64,000 nt of DNA from Hyphomicrobiales bacterium (GTDB lineage Bacteria; Pseudomonadota; Alphaproteobacteria; Rhizobiales; Rhizobiaceae), in assembly GCA_900473915.1 (NCBI GenBank), contig UCNG01000005.1, positions 153,408 through 217,407 on the forward strand, in the 5' to 3' direction. The position numbers and the translations under genes are program-made. Positions 52,963-61,732 of the stretch are shown in pieces. Within the stretch, counting starts at the first letter, position 1. The number at the start of each line of letters is the position of its first letter. The notes under the pieces were generated by a model, which was not told where the DNA came from, ran no database searches, and was given only the letters and a program-made list of their open reading frames with translations.

Positions 52963-52980
52963 TTTTTACACGTGAAAAAT
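52963..52980. promoter_or_regulatory. CACGTG-centred palindrome, candidate LacI-family operator
   Basis: TTTTTACAC / GTGAAAAAT match at 7 of 9 positions around a CACGTG core, immediately upstream of a perfect TTGACA. Confidence 0.5.
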
Positions 52981-52986
52981 TTTATG

Positions 52987-53015
52987 TTGACACATTGAAC
53001 AAGCTCTAGCATGTC
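52987..53015 (+). promoter_or_regulatory. Putative promoter of the tagatose-type sugar operon
   Basis: A perfect -35 TTGACA is followed after 17 bases by CATGTC, a weak -10, about 140 bases upstream of the binding-protein start. Confidence 0.45.
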
Positions 53016-53126
53016 TAGGGAAGCTCGATCAGAGCTGAAGGCCCTGCCCTTCGGGAGGTTTGAAGTTGGCGACAACGGATGAACCTGCAGGAAAAACCAT
53101 TGTTCATGTCCCTATAGAAGGACGCC

Positions 53127-53140
53127 CCGGCGAGCGCCGG
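53127..53140 (+). promoter_or_regulatory. Hairpin adjoining the ribosome site of the binding-protein gene
   Basis: CCGGCG AG CGCCGG lies 6 bases before GGAGGAAATC-ATG. A stem so near the ribosome site may control translation or protect the mRNA end. Confidence 0.4.
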
Positions 53141-53156
53141 TCATTCGGAGGAAATC

Positions 53157-54059
53157 ATGTTTCGCAAATCGCTCAGCCGCATTCTCTTTTCCGGCGTTGC
53201 GCTCGCCATGATGGCAGGCGCGGCATCTGCCGAAGGCATCGGCGCATCGCTTCTTACCCAGCAGCATCCGTTCTACATCTCGCTCGCAGACGCGATGAAG
53301 AAGGAAGCGCAGGCAGAGAATGTGCCGCTGGAAATCGCCATCGCCAATCAGGACCTGAGCAAGCAGCTCGCCGATGTGGAAGATTTCATCACCAAGGGCG
53401 TCGACGTCATCGTCATCTCGCCGGTTGACAGCAAGGGCGTCCGCTCGGCCATCAACAAGGCCCAGAAGGCAGGCATCAAGGTCATCACCGTCGATGTTCC
53501 GGCCAACAATGTCGATGTGACCTCCTTCGTCGGCACGGACAATTTCGCGGGCGGCGAAAAGGCCGCCGAACTGATGGCGAAGTCCATCGGTGAAAAGGGC
53601 AATGTCGCCGTCATCGATTACCCGACGGTTCAGTCGGTCGTGGATCGCATCGAAGGCTTCAAGAAGGGCATTGCAAAGTATCCGGATATCAAGATCGTGG
53701 CGATCCAGCCGGGCATCACCCGTCCGGAAGCGCTTTCGGCTGCACAGAACATCCTGCAGGCCAACCCGGATATCGTCGGCATCTTCGGCTTCGGCGACGA
53801 CGCCGCACTGGCCGCTGCCTCGGCGGTGAAGTCGGCCAAGCTTGAAAGCCAGGTCAAGGTCATCGGCTTCGACGGCATGGAAGAAGCCCGCAACGCCGTG
53901 AAGAACGATCCGGTCATGGTCGGCGTTATCGCCCAGTATCCGGACCAGATGGGCAAGGTTGCGGTTGAAACCGCGGCTAAGGTCATCAAGGGCGAGGAAG
54001 TCCCTGCCAAGCAGCCGATCGTTCCGGGCGTCGTCACCAAGGACGGCGAAACCAAGTAA
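53157..54059 (+). CDS. Sugar ABC transporter substrate-binding protein (RbsB family)
   Basis: 300 residues with a Sec signal peptide (SRILFSGVALAMMAGAASAE, cleavage near residue 24) and a type-I periplasmic fold: GIGASLLTQQHPFYISLADA, DVIVISPVDSKGVRSAINKA and VGTDNFAGGEKAAELM are typical of ribose/xylitol/tagatose-type proteins. GGAGG is 5 bases upstream of the ATG. Start of the operon with RbsA/RbsC-like proteins, TagK-like kinase and GatZ-like enzyme, so the ligand is probably a ketohexose or hexitol. Confidence 0.9.
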   Translation: MFRKSLSRILFSGVALAMMAGAASAEGIGASLLTQQHPFYISLADAMKKEAQAENVPLEIAIANQDLSKQLADVEDFITKGVDVIVISPVDSKGVRSAINKAQKAGIKVITVDVPANNVDVTSFVGTDNFAGGEKAAELMAKSIGEKGNVAVIDYPTVQSVVDRIEGFKKGIAKYPDIKIVAIQPGITRPEALSAAQNILQANPDIVGIFGFGDDAALAAASAVKSAKLESQVKVIGFDGMEEARNAVKNDPVMVGVIAQYPDQMGKVAVETAAKVIKGEEVPAKQPIVPGVVTKDGETK

Positions 54060-54067
54060 GACCGCGT

Positions 54068-54106
54068 GAAACAGCGACACTCCTCCCAGTCGCTGTTTCC
54101 TTTCTG
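54068..54106 (+). terminator. Intra-operon attenuating hairpin after the binding-protein gene
   Basis: 11-bp perfect stem GAAACAGCGAC / GTCGCTGTTTC with a 10-base loop, followed by CTTTCTG. Hairpins at this place commonly stabilise the binding-protein transcript and cut read-through into the transporter genes. Confidence 0.6.
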
Positions 54107-54224
54107 CGTGCGGCGGCCCGGCGAACACCACGCGCCTGCCGCCGCCGCATCCCTTTTGATCGCGGATTTCGTTCGAGCGAAGTCCTGCCGATAGACTGAA
54201 CAACGGAGAATGGAGGCCCCAAGA

Positions 54225-55769
54225 GTGACAGATACTGTGACAGCCGCCAAATCCGAACGAAAATCCGCTTCGGACACCGTTCTCGACATTCGCGACGTGG
54301 CAAAATCCTTCGGCCCGGTGGTCGCGCTGAAGCGCATGAACCTGACCGTGCGTCGCGGCCGCGTGCATACGCTGCTTGGTGAAAACGGCGCTGGCAAATC
54401 CACGCTGATGAAGATCCTGGCTGGCGTTTTCAAGCCGACCTCCGGCACCATCCTGCTGAAAGGCGCGACCTATGCGCCGAAAGACCCGCGCGATGCACGC
54501 GCCAACGGCATTGCCATCGTCTTTCAGGAACTGAGCCTGTCGCGCAATCTCAGCGTTGCCGAAAACATCTACGCCAATCATGAGCCGAGCCGTTTCGGCT
54601 TCATCCGGGAGCGCGAGCTGAACGCCGCTGCCGAAAAGCTGATCGGCGAGCTTGGCCTGCCGGTCGACGCGCGCGCCAAGGTCGGCGACCTGTCGATTGC
54701 CCAGCGCCAGCTCGTCGAAATCGCCAAGGGCCTGAGCCAGCCCGCCGACGTGGTTATTCTGGACGAGCCGACCTCATCGCTTTCCGACAGCGAAGCGGAA
54801 ATCCTGTTCTCGATCATCGAGCGCCTGAAAGCACGCGGCACGGCCGTCATCTACATTTCGCATCGCATGGAAGAAATCATGCGGCTTTCCGACGACATTA
54901 CGGTCGTGCGTGACGGCGAATATGTCACCACCACGGAAAAGGGCGAGACCACCATCGAACGGCTGATCGCGCTGATGGTTGGCCGCGAGATGAACGACAT
55001 CTATCCGCCGCGTGAAGCACCGCGCCCTGCGGACACAGTTGCGCCAATTCTCGAAACGAAGAACCTGTCCGTTCCGGGCAAATTTCACGAGGTTTCCATC
55101 GGCGTGAAGCCCGGTGAGGTTCTGGGTCTTTTCGGGCTGGTCGGCTCCGGTCGTTCGGACGTCATGAAGGCGCTGTTCGGGATGCTGCGGCCAGCGGGTG
55201 AAATCCGGCTCGACGGAAAGGCTGTCACGCTCTCCTCGCCGACCGACGCCATTCGCCACGGCATTGCCTTCGTGACCGAAAACCGCAAGGAAGAAGGCCT
55301 CGTTCTGCCGCACAGCGTGGAACGCAACATCAATATGGTCGGGCTCGGCCAGCTCGCAGGCCCGCTCGGGCTCATGCGGTCGAGGGCGGAGCGTTCCGCC
55401 GCCAAGGCGGAAGTGCTGCGGCTTGCCATCAAGACAGCGTCGCTGGACACGGTTGCCGGGTCGCTCAGCGGCGGCAACCAGCAGAAGATCGTGCTGGCAA
55501 AGTGGCTGCAGACAAAGCCGCGCATCCTCATTCTCGATGAGCCGACACGCGGCGTCGACGTGGGCGCGAAATTCGAAATCTATCGCATCATCCGAGAACT
55601 TGCCGCCAATGGCGCGGCGATCCTGATGGTTTCCTCCGAACTGCCGGAAGTGCTGGGCCTGAGCGACCGCGTGGCAATCATGCATAACAAGCATGTCGCC
55701 GCCATTGTCGATGCCGATGGCCTCACGCCCGAAACCGTCATGAGCTACGCAGCAGGAATGCATCAATGA
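54225..55769 (+). CDS. Sugar ABC transporter ATP-binding protein (RbsA type)
   Basis: 514 residues with two fused ABC domains. First: Walker A GENGAGKST, signature variant LSIAQRQLVEIA, Walker B VVILDEPTSSL. Second: degenerate Walker A GLVGSGRSDV, signature LSGGNQQKIVLAKWL, ILILDEPTRGVDVGA. This asymmetry is normal for CUT2 importers. I start at GTG 54225, which has GGAGG 8 bases upstream; ATG 54210 overlaps the only upstream site. ATGA overlap with the permease gene. Confidence 0.9.
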   Translation: MTDTVTAAKSERKSASDTVLDIRDVAKSFGPVVALKRMNLTVRRGRVHTLLGENGAGKSTLMKILAGVFKPTSGTILLKGATYAPKDPRDARANGIAIVFQELSLSRNLSVAENIYANHEPSRFGFIRERELNAAAEKLIGELGLPVDARAKVGDLSIAQRQLVEIAKGLSQPADVVILDEPTSSLSDSEAEILFSIIERLKARGTAVIYISHRMEEIMRLSDDITVVRDGEYVTTTEKGETTIERLIALMVGREMNDIYPPREAPRPADTVAPILETKNLSVPGKFHEVSIGVKPGEVLGLFGLVGSGRSDVMKALFGMLRPAGEIRLDGKAVTLSSPTDAIRHGIAFVTENRKEEGLVLPHSVERNINMVGLGQLAGPLGLMRSRAERSAAKAEVLRLAIKTASLDTVAGSLSGGNQQKIVLAKWLQTKPRILILDEPTRGVDVGAKFEIYRIIRELAANGAAILMVSSELPEVLGLSDRVAIMHNKHVAAIVDADGLTPETVMSYAAGMHQ

Positions 55770-56758
55770 GCAACGCAGATATTCAGAAGAAAGCCGTGGA
55801 CGCCGAAGTCCGCCGCTCGCTTTTCTCCTCCCCGCTGGTGCGCCAGTATGGCGGCATCATCATTTCGCTGGCCGTGCTCTGCGTGGTCTTCGCGGTGCTG
55901 AACCCGCGCTTTCTCGCCTTCAACAACTTCATGAATATCATGCAGCAGGTGGCGGTGATTGCCGTCGCCGCCTATGGCATGACCTATGTGATCCTGCTCG
56001 GCGAAATCGATCTTTCCATCGGCTCCATCATCGCGGTTTCGGGCATGGTGGCGGCGCAAGCCTTCGCCATGGGCTTCGGCTTCGTGCCAACGGTCGTTTT
56101 CACCCTTGCGGCGGGCGCGATCATGGGCGGGCTGAACGGCGTGCTTTCGGCCAAGCTGATGCTGCCCTCCTTCATCGTCACGGTCGCGACCATGGGCATC
56201 TATCGCGGCATGGTCAGCCTGCCGACCAATGGCGCGCCCGAAATCATCGAAAACGATGCATGGCTTGCCATCGGCTCGGAAAGCTGGCTCGGCCTGCCGA
56301 TCATCATCTGGATCGTCGGCGTCCTGTTCATCTTCAACTATATCCTGCTTTCGAAGACGGTCTTCGGTCGCCGCATCTATCTGTCGGGCGGCAACAAGGA
56401 AGCAGCGATCTATTCCGGCATCCGCGTCGACCGCATCAAGATCATCGTCTTCATGCTTTCCGGCGTGATGGCGGCGATCAGCGGCATCCTGCTTTCCTCG
56501 CGCCTGTCCTCCGCGCAGACCAATGCGGGCATGGGCTATGAACTCGACGCCATTGCGGCGGTGGTGCTTGGCGGCACCTCGCTTGCCGGCGGCGTCGGCA
56601 CCATGGTCGGCACCATTCTGGGCGCGCTCATCATCGGCGTCATCAACAACGGCATGAACATGCTGTCGGTGCCCTATTTCTACCAGCTCATCGTCAAGGG
56701 CGTGGTCATTCTGGTCGCCGTCTGGCTCGACGTGCGCTCGAAATCCATGCGCACGTAA
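55766..56758 (+). CDS. Sugar ABC transporter permease (RbsC type)
   Basis: 330 residues with about 8-10 membrane segments. The conserved GEIDLSIGSIIAVSGMVAAQ and the late AAVVLGGTSLAGGVGTMVGT identify the CUT2 permease family. It begins inside the ATPase stop codon and ends 14 bases before the kinase gene. Confidence 0.91.
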   Translation: MSNADIQKKAVDAEVRRSLFSSPLVRQYGGIIISLAVLCVVFAVLNPRFLAFNNFMNIMQQVAVIAVAAYGMTYVILLGEIDLSIGSIIAVSGMVAAQAFAMGFGFVPTVVFTLAAGAIMGGLNGVLSAKLMLPSFIVTVATMGIYRGMVSLPTNGAPEIIENDAWLAIGSESWLGLPIIIWIVGVLFIFNYILLSKTVFGRRIYLSGGNKEAAIYSGIRVDRIKIIVFMLSGVMAAISGILLSSRLSSAQTNAGMGYELDAIAAVVLGGTSLAGGVGTMVGTILGALIIGVINNGMNMLSVPYFYQLIVKGVVILVAVWLDVRSKSMRT

Positions 56759-56772
56759 TCGCGGTACCACAC

Positions 56773-57720
56773 ATGAAAAAGATCATCACCATCGGCGAGA
56801 TCGTCGTCGAAATCATGGCCGTGGAAACCGGCAACGGCTTCAAGTCGGCCATCCCGCTGATCGGGCCGTTCGCTTCCGGCGCGCCTGCGATCTTCATCGA
56901 TCAGGCGGCCAAGATGGGCCAGCCTTGCGGCATGGTCAGCGCGGTCGGCAATGACGATTTCGGCGCGCTCAATGTCGAGCGCCTGCAAAGAGACGGCGTG
57001 GATGTTTCGGCCATCGGCGTGCACCCGACAGCCGCCACCGGCAGCGCCTTCGTGCGCTATCGCCCGGACGGCAACCGCGATTTCATCTTCAACATCAAGC
57101 ACAGCGCATGCAGCGCCATCGGCCTGACGCCGGAAGCCGAAAAGCTGATCGAGACCGCCGATCACCTGCATATCATGGGTTCGGCGCTGTTCTCCGACGG
57201 CATTGTTTCGGCAATCCACGAGGCGACGATCCGCATCAAGGCGAAGGGCGGCACCGTGTCCTTCGACCCTAATATCCGCAAGGAAATGCTGGAATTGCCG
57301 GGCATGCGCCAGGCATTGGCCCATGCGCTGGAGAACACCGACCTGTTCATGCCGAGCGGCCCGGAAATCTTTCTCTTCACCAAGGCGACCGAGGAAAAGG
57401 CAGCCGTGGAAGAACTTCTGGCGCGCGGCATCAAGGCCGTGGTGGTCAAGCGCGGCGCGGAAGGCGCCAGCTATTTCGACCAATCCGGCGAGGTTTTCGC
57501 GCCTGCCTTCAAGGTGGAGGAAATCGACCCGACCGGCGCAGGCGACAGTTTTGGCGCGGCATTCGTCACCTGCTGGCTGCGCGACATGGCGCCGAAGGAC
57601 GCTCTGACCATCGCCAATGCCACCGGCGCGCGCGCCGTCGGCGTCAAGGGACCGATGGAGGGCACCTCGACCATGGCCGAAATCGAAGCCTTCCTTCAGA
57701 AAGACGGAGTTCCAGCATGA
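56773..57720 (+). CDS. PfkB-family sugar kinase, probable D-tagatose kinase
   Basis: 315 residues. ITIGEIVVEIMAVETGNGFK opens the ribokinase fold, and DPTGAGDSFGAAFVTCW holds the catalytic Asp258 in the anion hole. Resemblance to the tagatose kinase described in the Agrobacterium galactitol/D-altritol pathway, and the PF08013-type gene directly downstream, suggest phosphorylation of D-tagatose (or a close ketohexose) at C6. Overlaps the next gene in ATGA fashion. Substrate is inferred. Confidence 0.85.
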   Translation: MKKIITIGEIVVEIMAVETGNGFKSAIPLIGPFASGAPAIFIDQAAKMGQPCGMVSAVGNDDFGALNVERLQRDGVDVSAIGVHPTAATGSAFVRYRPDGNRDFIFNIKHSACSAIGLTPEAEKLIETADHLHIMGSALFSDGIVSAIHEATIRIKAKGGTVSFDPNIRKEMLELPGMRQALAHALENTDLFMPSGPEIFLFTKATEEKAAVEELLARGIKAVVVKRGAEGASYFDQSGEVFAPAFKVEEIDPTGAGDSFGAAFVTCWLRDMAPKDALTIANATGARAVGVKGPMEGTSTMAEIEAFLQKDGVPA

Positions 57721-59003
57721 GCAGCACGAAAGTTCTGAGCGCACTTCCCGCACGTTATGCCAGCGGCGTTCGCGGCGGCATCACCTCGATCTGCTCCGCG
57801 CATCCTCTGGTCATTGAAGCCGCCCTTCTGGAAGGCGTTGCGACCAATACGGACGTTCTGATCGAGGCCACCTGCAATCAGGTCAATCAGGACGGCGGCT
57901 ATACCGGCATGACGCCTGCCGATTTCCGCCGTTTCGTGGAAGAAATCGCGGCGCGGGTCGGCTTCGACACCGGGCGGCTCATTCTGGGCGGCGACCATCT
58001 TGGTCCGAACCCGTGGAAGCACCTGCCCGCCGAGGAAGCCCTTGCGAAATCGGACGTGATGATTGACGCCTTCGTGCGCGCAGGCTTTACCAAGATCCAT
58101 CTCGACACGTCGATGGGCTGCGCCGGCGAGCCGGTCGCGCTGCCCGATGCCGTGACCGCCGAACGCGCGGCGCGTCTTGCCAAGGTTTCGGAAGCGGCGG
58201 CCCGTGAAGCCGGATATGACCTGCCGGTCTACATCATCGGCACCGAAGTACCGATCCCCGGCGGCGCGATGGAAGAGATCGAGGAGCTGGAACTGACCAA
58301 GCCGGATGCGGCGGTGGAAACCGTCGCCATTCACCGCAAGGCTTTCGCGGCGCTGGGATTGGAAGACGCCTTTTCCCGCGCCATCGGCGTCGTGGTGCAG
58401 CCGGGCGTCGAGTTCGGCAACGAGAACGTGGTCTTCTACAACAGCGACAAGGCAACCGCGTTGAGCGGCGTTCTGAGCGAAATGCCGCAATTTGTGTTCG
58501 AAGCGCATTCGACCGATTACCAGCCGGTGGAAGCGCTTTCCGATCTGGTGCACGATGGTTTCGCCATTTTGAAAGTCGGCCCCGGACTGACTTTCGCGCT
58601 GCGCGAGGCGCTCTATGGTCTCGACCAGATTGCCGCCTTCCTCGATAAGCTGCCGGAAGAGGAAACTCTGCGCGGCAAGATGGAAGCGCTGCTTCTGGCC
58701 GAGCCGAAGAACTGGGAAAAATACTACCATGGCGACGCGGAAGAACTGCGGCTGCAACGCCATTTTTCCTATAGCGACCGCATTCGCTATTACTGGCCGC
58801 ATCCGGTCGCAACGGCTGCTGTCGATGCGCTTTTGAAGCGTCTCGAAGGCCGCAAGATACCGGAAACGCTGATCAGCCAGTATCTCGGCACGCTCTATCC
58901 GGCTGTGGCCTCAGGCGCGGTGGAAGCAACGCCCCACGCCTTGATGGTGGAGGCCGTCCGCAATGTCGTGCGGACATACGGCAAGGCTGTCGGCACTCAT
59001 TAG
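57717..59003 (+). CDS. GatZ/KbaZ-family protein, probable D-tagatose-6-phosphate 4-epimerase
   Basis: 428 residues of the PF08013 (tagatose-bisphosphate aldolase non-catalytic subunit-like) TIM-barrel family. Visible: VRGGITSICSAHPLVIEAAL, ATCNQVNQDGGYTGMTPADF, LGGDHLGPNPWKHL, HLDTSMGCAGEP and FEAHSTDYQP. No GatY/KbaY aldolase partner is present, which fits the separate function shown for the Agrobacterium homologue, C4 epimerisation of tagatose 6-phosphate to fructose 6-phosphate. Last gene of the operon. Confidence 0.86.
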   Translation: MSSTKVLSALPARYASGVRGGITSICSAHPLVIEAALLEGVATNTDVLIEATCNQVNQDGGYTGMTPADFRRFVEEIAARVGFDTGRLILGGDHLGPNPWKHLPAEEALAKSDVMIDAFVRAGFTKIHLDTSMGCAGEPVALPDAVTAERAARLAKVSEAAAREAGYDLPVYIIGTEVPIPGGAMEEIEELELTKPDAAVETVAIHRKAFAALGLEDAFSRAIGVVVQPGVEFGNENVVFYNSDKATALSGVLSEMPQFVFEAHSTDYQPVEALSDLVHDGFAILKVGPGLTFALREALYGLDQIAAFLDKLPEEETLRGKMEALLLAEPKNWEKYYHGDAEELRLQRHFSYSDRIRYYWPHPVATAAVDALLKRLEGRKIPETLISQYLGTLYPAVASGAVEATPHALMVEAVRNVVRTYGKAVGTH

Positions 59004-59016
59004 TCTTTGTTTGTAC

Positions 59017-59060
59017 GCATTATCCTACGCAAAACCGCTTCGCACTTTTGCTGGAAATGC
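59017..59060. repeat. Palindromic intergenic repeat, degenerate copy D
   Basis: GCATTATCC / GGAAATGC ends with CAAAACCGCTTCGCACTTTT inside; shares ends and order with copy C at 41635 but has lost part of its symmetry. Confidence 0.55.
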
Positions 59061-59068
59061 TCTGAAAC

Positions 59069-59101
59069 AGAAAGGCGCGGTCGGGACCGCGCCTTTCTTT
59101 T
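59069..59101. terminator. Bidirectional terminator (GatZ-like gene / copA)
   Basis: 14-bp perfect stem AGAAAGGCGCGGTC / GACCGCGCCTTTCT, then TTT; lies between convergent genes. Confidence 0.88.
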
Positions 59102-59103
59102 GC

Positions 59104-61587
59104 TCAGACCTCTATCGGGCTTTTGAAAGCCTTGAGCCGCAAGGCATTGCTCAGAACAAAAATGCTTGAGAATGCCATGGCTCCCGCCGCCAGAACCGGC
59201 GACAACAGCGTGCCGGTGAAGGGATAGAGGACACCGGCTGCGACCGGGATCAGCGCCACGTTATAGGCGAAGGCCCAGAACAGGTTTTCACCGATATTGC
59301 GGATCGTCGCCTTGGATATGGCGATGGCATTGACCACGCCGCGCAGGTCGCCCGACATCAACACCACATCCGCACTTTCAATCGCAATATCCGTTCCGGT
59401 GCCAATGGCGATACCGACATCGGCGGCAGCGAGTGCGGGGGCATCGTTGATGCCGTCGCCGACAAAGGCAATCCGCTTGCCGCCCGCCGAAAGACGCTTC
59501 AACGCCTCGACCTTGCCGTCCGGCAGCACTTCCGCAACCACTTCATCGATGCCCAGCCGTTTTGCGATGGCTTCCGCCGTGCGGCGATTGTCGCCGGTGA
59601 TCATCGCAACCTTCAGCCCCTGCTCGTGAAGGGCCGCAATCGCCGCTGGCGTGGTTTCCTTCATCGGGTCGGCAACCGTCAGGATTGCCGCCAGCTTGCC
59701 GTCAATGGCCGCGTAGAGCGGAGACTGCCCTTCATCGCCAAGACGCTTCGCATCATGGGCGAACACAGCCACATCGTGTCCGAGCTTTGCCATGTAACGG
59801 TCGGCACCGATGGCAACCTCATGGCCGGAGACCTGCGCCTTCAAGCCGAAACCGGGCACGGCCTCGAAAGCGGAAACCTCCGCGAGCTTCAATCCTTTCG
59901 CCTTTGCCGCTTCCACAATCGCGTCGGCAATCGGGTGTTCGGAGCGGGCTTCCACAGCGGCGACCAGCGCCAGAAGCTCGTCCTTGCCGAAGCCCTCGAC
60001 GGTTGCAAAGTGCGCCAGTGCAGGCTTTCCCTGTGTCAGCGTTCCGGTCTTGTCGACGGCAATGACGGAAGCATCGCGCAAGGTTTGCAAGGCGTCACCG
60101 CGGCGGAACAGGACGCCGAACTCGGCTGCGCGACCGGTGCCCACCATGATCGAGGTCGGCGTGGCCAAGCCCATGGCGCACGGGCAGGCGATGATGAGAA
60201 CCGCGATGGCGTTCACCAGCGCGTAACCCAGCATGCCCGTGCCGCCAATCGCCAGCCACAACGCAAAGGTCAAAGCGGCGGCGGCCATCACCGCAGGCAC
60301 GAACCAGCCGGTCACCTTGTCGACCATGGCCTGAATGGGCAGCTTGTCGGCCTGTGCGTCTTCGACCATGCGGATGATCTGCGAGATCACCATGTCGCGG
60401 CCAACCTTGGTGGCGCGGAAGGTGAAGGCGCCGGTCTTGTTGATCGTGCCGCCGACCACTTCCGCGCCCTTCTCCTTGACAACCGGCACAGGCTCGCCGG
60501 TGATCATCGATTCATCAACATAGGAGGAACCTTCGATCACTTCGCCATCGACCGGCACTTTCTCGCCGGGACGCACCTGCACGATATCGCCTGCGCGAAC
60601 CTCTTCGAGCGGCACGTCAATGGCTTCTCCATCACGCACGACCCGGGCAGACTTTGCCTGCAAGCCGACGAGACGGCTGATTGCCGCGCTGGTGCGCCCC
60701 TTGGCGCGCGCTTCCAGATAGCGGCCTATCAGGATGAGCGTCACGATCACCGCCGCCGCCTCGAAATAGACATTGACGGTTCCTTCCGGCAGGAAGCCGG
60801 GGAAGAAGGTAGCGACGATGGAAAATCCCCAGGCGGCCAGCGTGCCGACAACGACCAGCGAATTCATGTCCGGCGTGCCGCGCAACAAGGTCGGGACGCC
60901 CTTTTTGAAAAAGCGCAAGCCGGGGCCGAACAGGACGAGCGTGGTCAGCACGAATTGCAGATACCAGCTGTTCTGCATCCCGATGCGGTCAGCGACGAAC
61001 ATATGAATGGCCGGGATGAGGTGTGACCCCATTTCCATGATAAACACCGGCAGGGTCAGCACAGCCGCAAGGATGACGCTTTTCTTCAGCTCTGCCGCTT
61101 CCGCATCCCGCTTTTCGGCCTGCGTCTCGGGCTTTGCATCGGATGCGGCGTCAGTGAGCGAGCGTGCTTCATAGCCCGCCTGCTCAACCGCCTTGACGAG
61201 ATCGGAAGTCTGGACCGGGCCCGCCAGTTCCACATGGGCGCGTTCGGTCGCGAGGTTGACGCTGGCCCGCGTCACGCCCGGCACGGCGTTGAGGGCTTTT
61301 TCCACCTTGCTGACGCAGGAAGCGCAGCTCATGCCTTCGATGGCAAGATCGACGCTGCCCGCCGGGACATCGTAGCCCGCCTTGCGGATGGCCTCGACCA
61401 CCGATGGCAAATCCGGCGCGCCCTTGAAAGTCACGTCGGCGCGCTCCGTGGCGAGATTGACGGAAACCCTGTCCACACCCGGAACTTTCGCCACAGCCTT
61501 TTCCACGGATGACACGCATGATGCGCAGGTCATCCCTTCGACCGGCACGGGAAAACTGATGGTTTCGTGATTAACTGGCTTGTTCAT
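59104..61587 (-). CDS. copA: Copper-transporting P-type ATPase CopA
   Basis: 827 residues, inner membrane Cu+ exporter. Two N-terminal heavy-metal domains show MTCASCVSS (Cys21, Cys24) and MSCASCVSK (Cys88, Cys91). The membrane metal site CPC is in [14 protein letters not shown]; phosphorylation Asp in [20 protein letters not shown] and [16 protein letters not shown] follow. All key residues are intact. ATG 61587 has AAGGGA upstream; the frame open to 61683 runs across the promoter and is not coding. Expression is expected to be driven by the copper regulator via the 19-bp-spacer promoter. Confidence 0.96.
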   Translation of the reverse strand: MNKPVNHETISFPVPVEGMTCASCVSSVEKAVAKVPGVDRVSVNLATERADVTFKGAPDLPSVVEAIRKAGYDVPAGSVDLAIEGMSCASCVSKVEKALNAVPGVTRASVNLATERAHVELAGPVQTSDLVKAVEQAGYEARSLTDAASDAKPETQAEKRDAEAAELKKSVILAAVLTLPVFIMEMGSHLIPAIHMFVADRIGMQNSWYLQFVLTTLVLFGPGLRFFKKGVPTLLRGTPDMNSLVVVGTLAAWGFSIVATFFPGFLPEGTVNVYFEAAAVIVTLILIGRYLEARAKGRTSAAISRLVGLQAKSARVVRDGEAIDVPLEEVRAGDIVQVRPGEKVPVDGEVIEGSSYVDESMITGEPVPVVKEKGAEVVGGTINKTGAFTFRATKVGRDMVISQIIRMVEDAQADKLPIQAMVDKVTGWFVPAVMAAAALTFALWLAIGGTGMLGYALVNAIAVLIIACPCAMGLATPTSIMVGTGRAAEFGVLFRRGDALQTLRDASVIAVDKTGTLTQGKPALAHFATVEGFGKDELLALVAAVEARSEHPIADAIVEAAKAKGLKLAEVSAFEAVPGFGLKAQVSGHEVAIGADRYMAKLGHDVAVFAHDAKRLGDEGQSPLYAAIDGKLAAILTVADPMKETTPAAIAALHEQGLKVAMITGDNRRTAEAIAKRLGIDEVVAEVLPDGKVEALKRLSAGGKRIAFVGDGINDAPALAAADVGIAIGTGTDIAIESADVVLMSGDLRGVVNAIAISKATIRNIGENLFWAFAYNVALIPVAAGVLYPFTGTLLSPVLAAGAMAFSSIFVLSNALRLKAFKSPIEV

Positions 61588-61636
61588 GGCAATCCCTTTC
61601 ACTGCCCGTGAAGGGCACAATTCGAGAGTTGCTCCT

Positions 61637-61667
61637 TTAATAGTCCTTCCCACCGTTGGAAGGTCAA
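61637..61667 (-). promoter_or_regulatory. CueR/HmrR-type copA promoter with operator
   Basis: On the minus strand TTGACC (61667-61662) and TATTAA (61642-61637) are separated by 19 bases, the over-long spacer typical of MerR-activated promoters. The dyad CCTTCC / GGAAGG (61645-61663) fills the spacer, as in known CueR/HmrR sites. Confidence 0.85.
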
Positions 61668-61732
61668 GCCCTTTTCGAAACAAGGTCCGCTATATATTAC
61701 GGCGTCCGCTCACGCAGGTTGGGCAGACGGCT

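Noticed and set aside
53060-53428. 122-codon frame overlapping the binding-protein start, possible leader peptide
   Set aside because: Has GGGAGG upstream of a TTG, but most of it is an out-of-frame overlap of the signal-peptide region; no evidence beyond the ribosome-site-like run.
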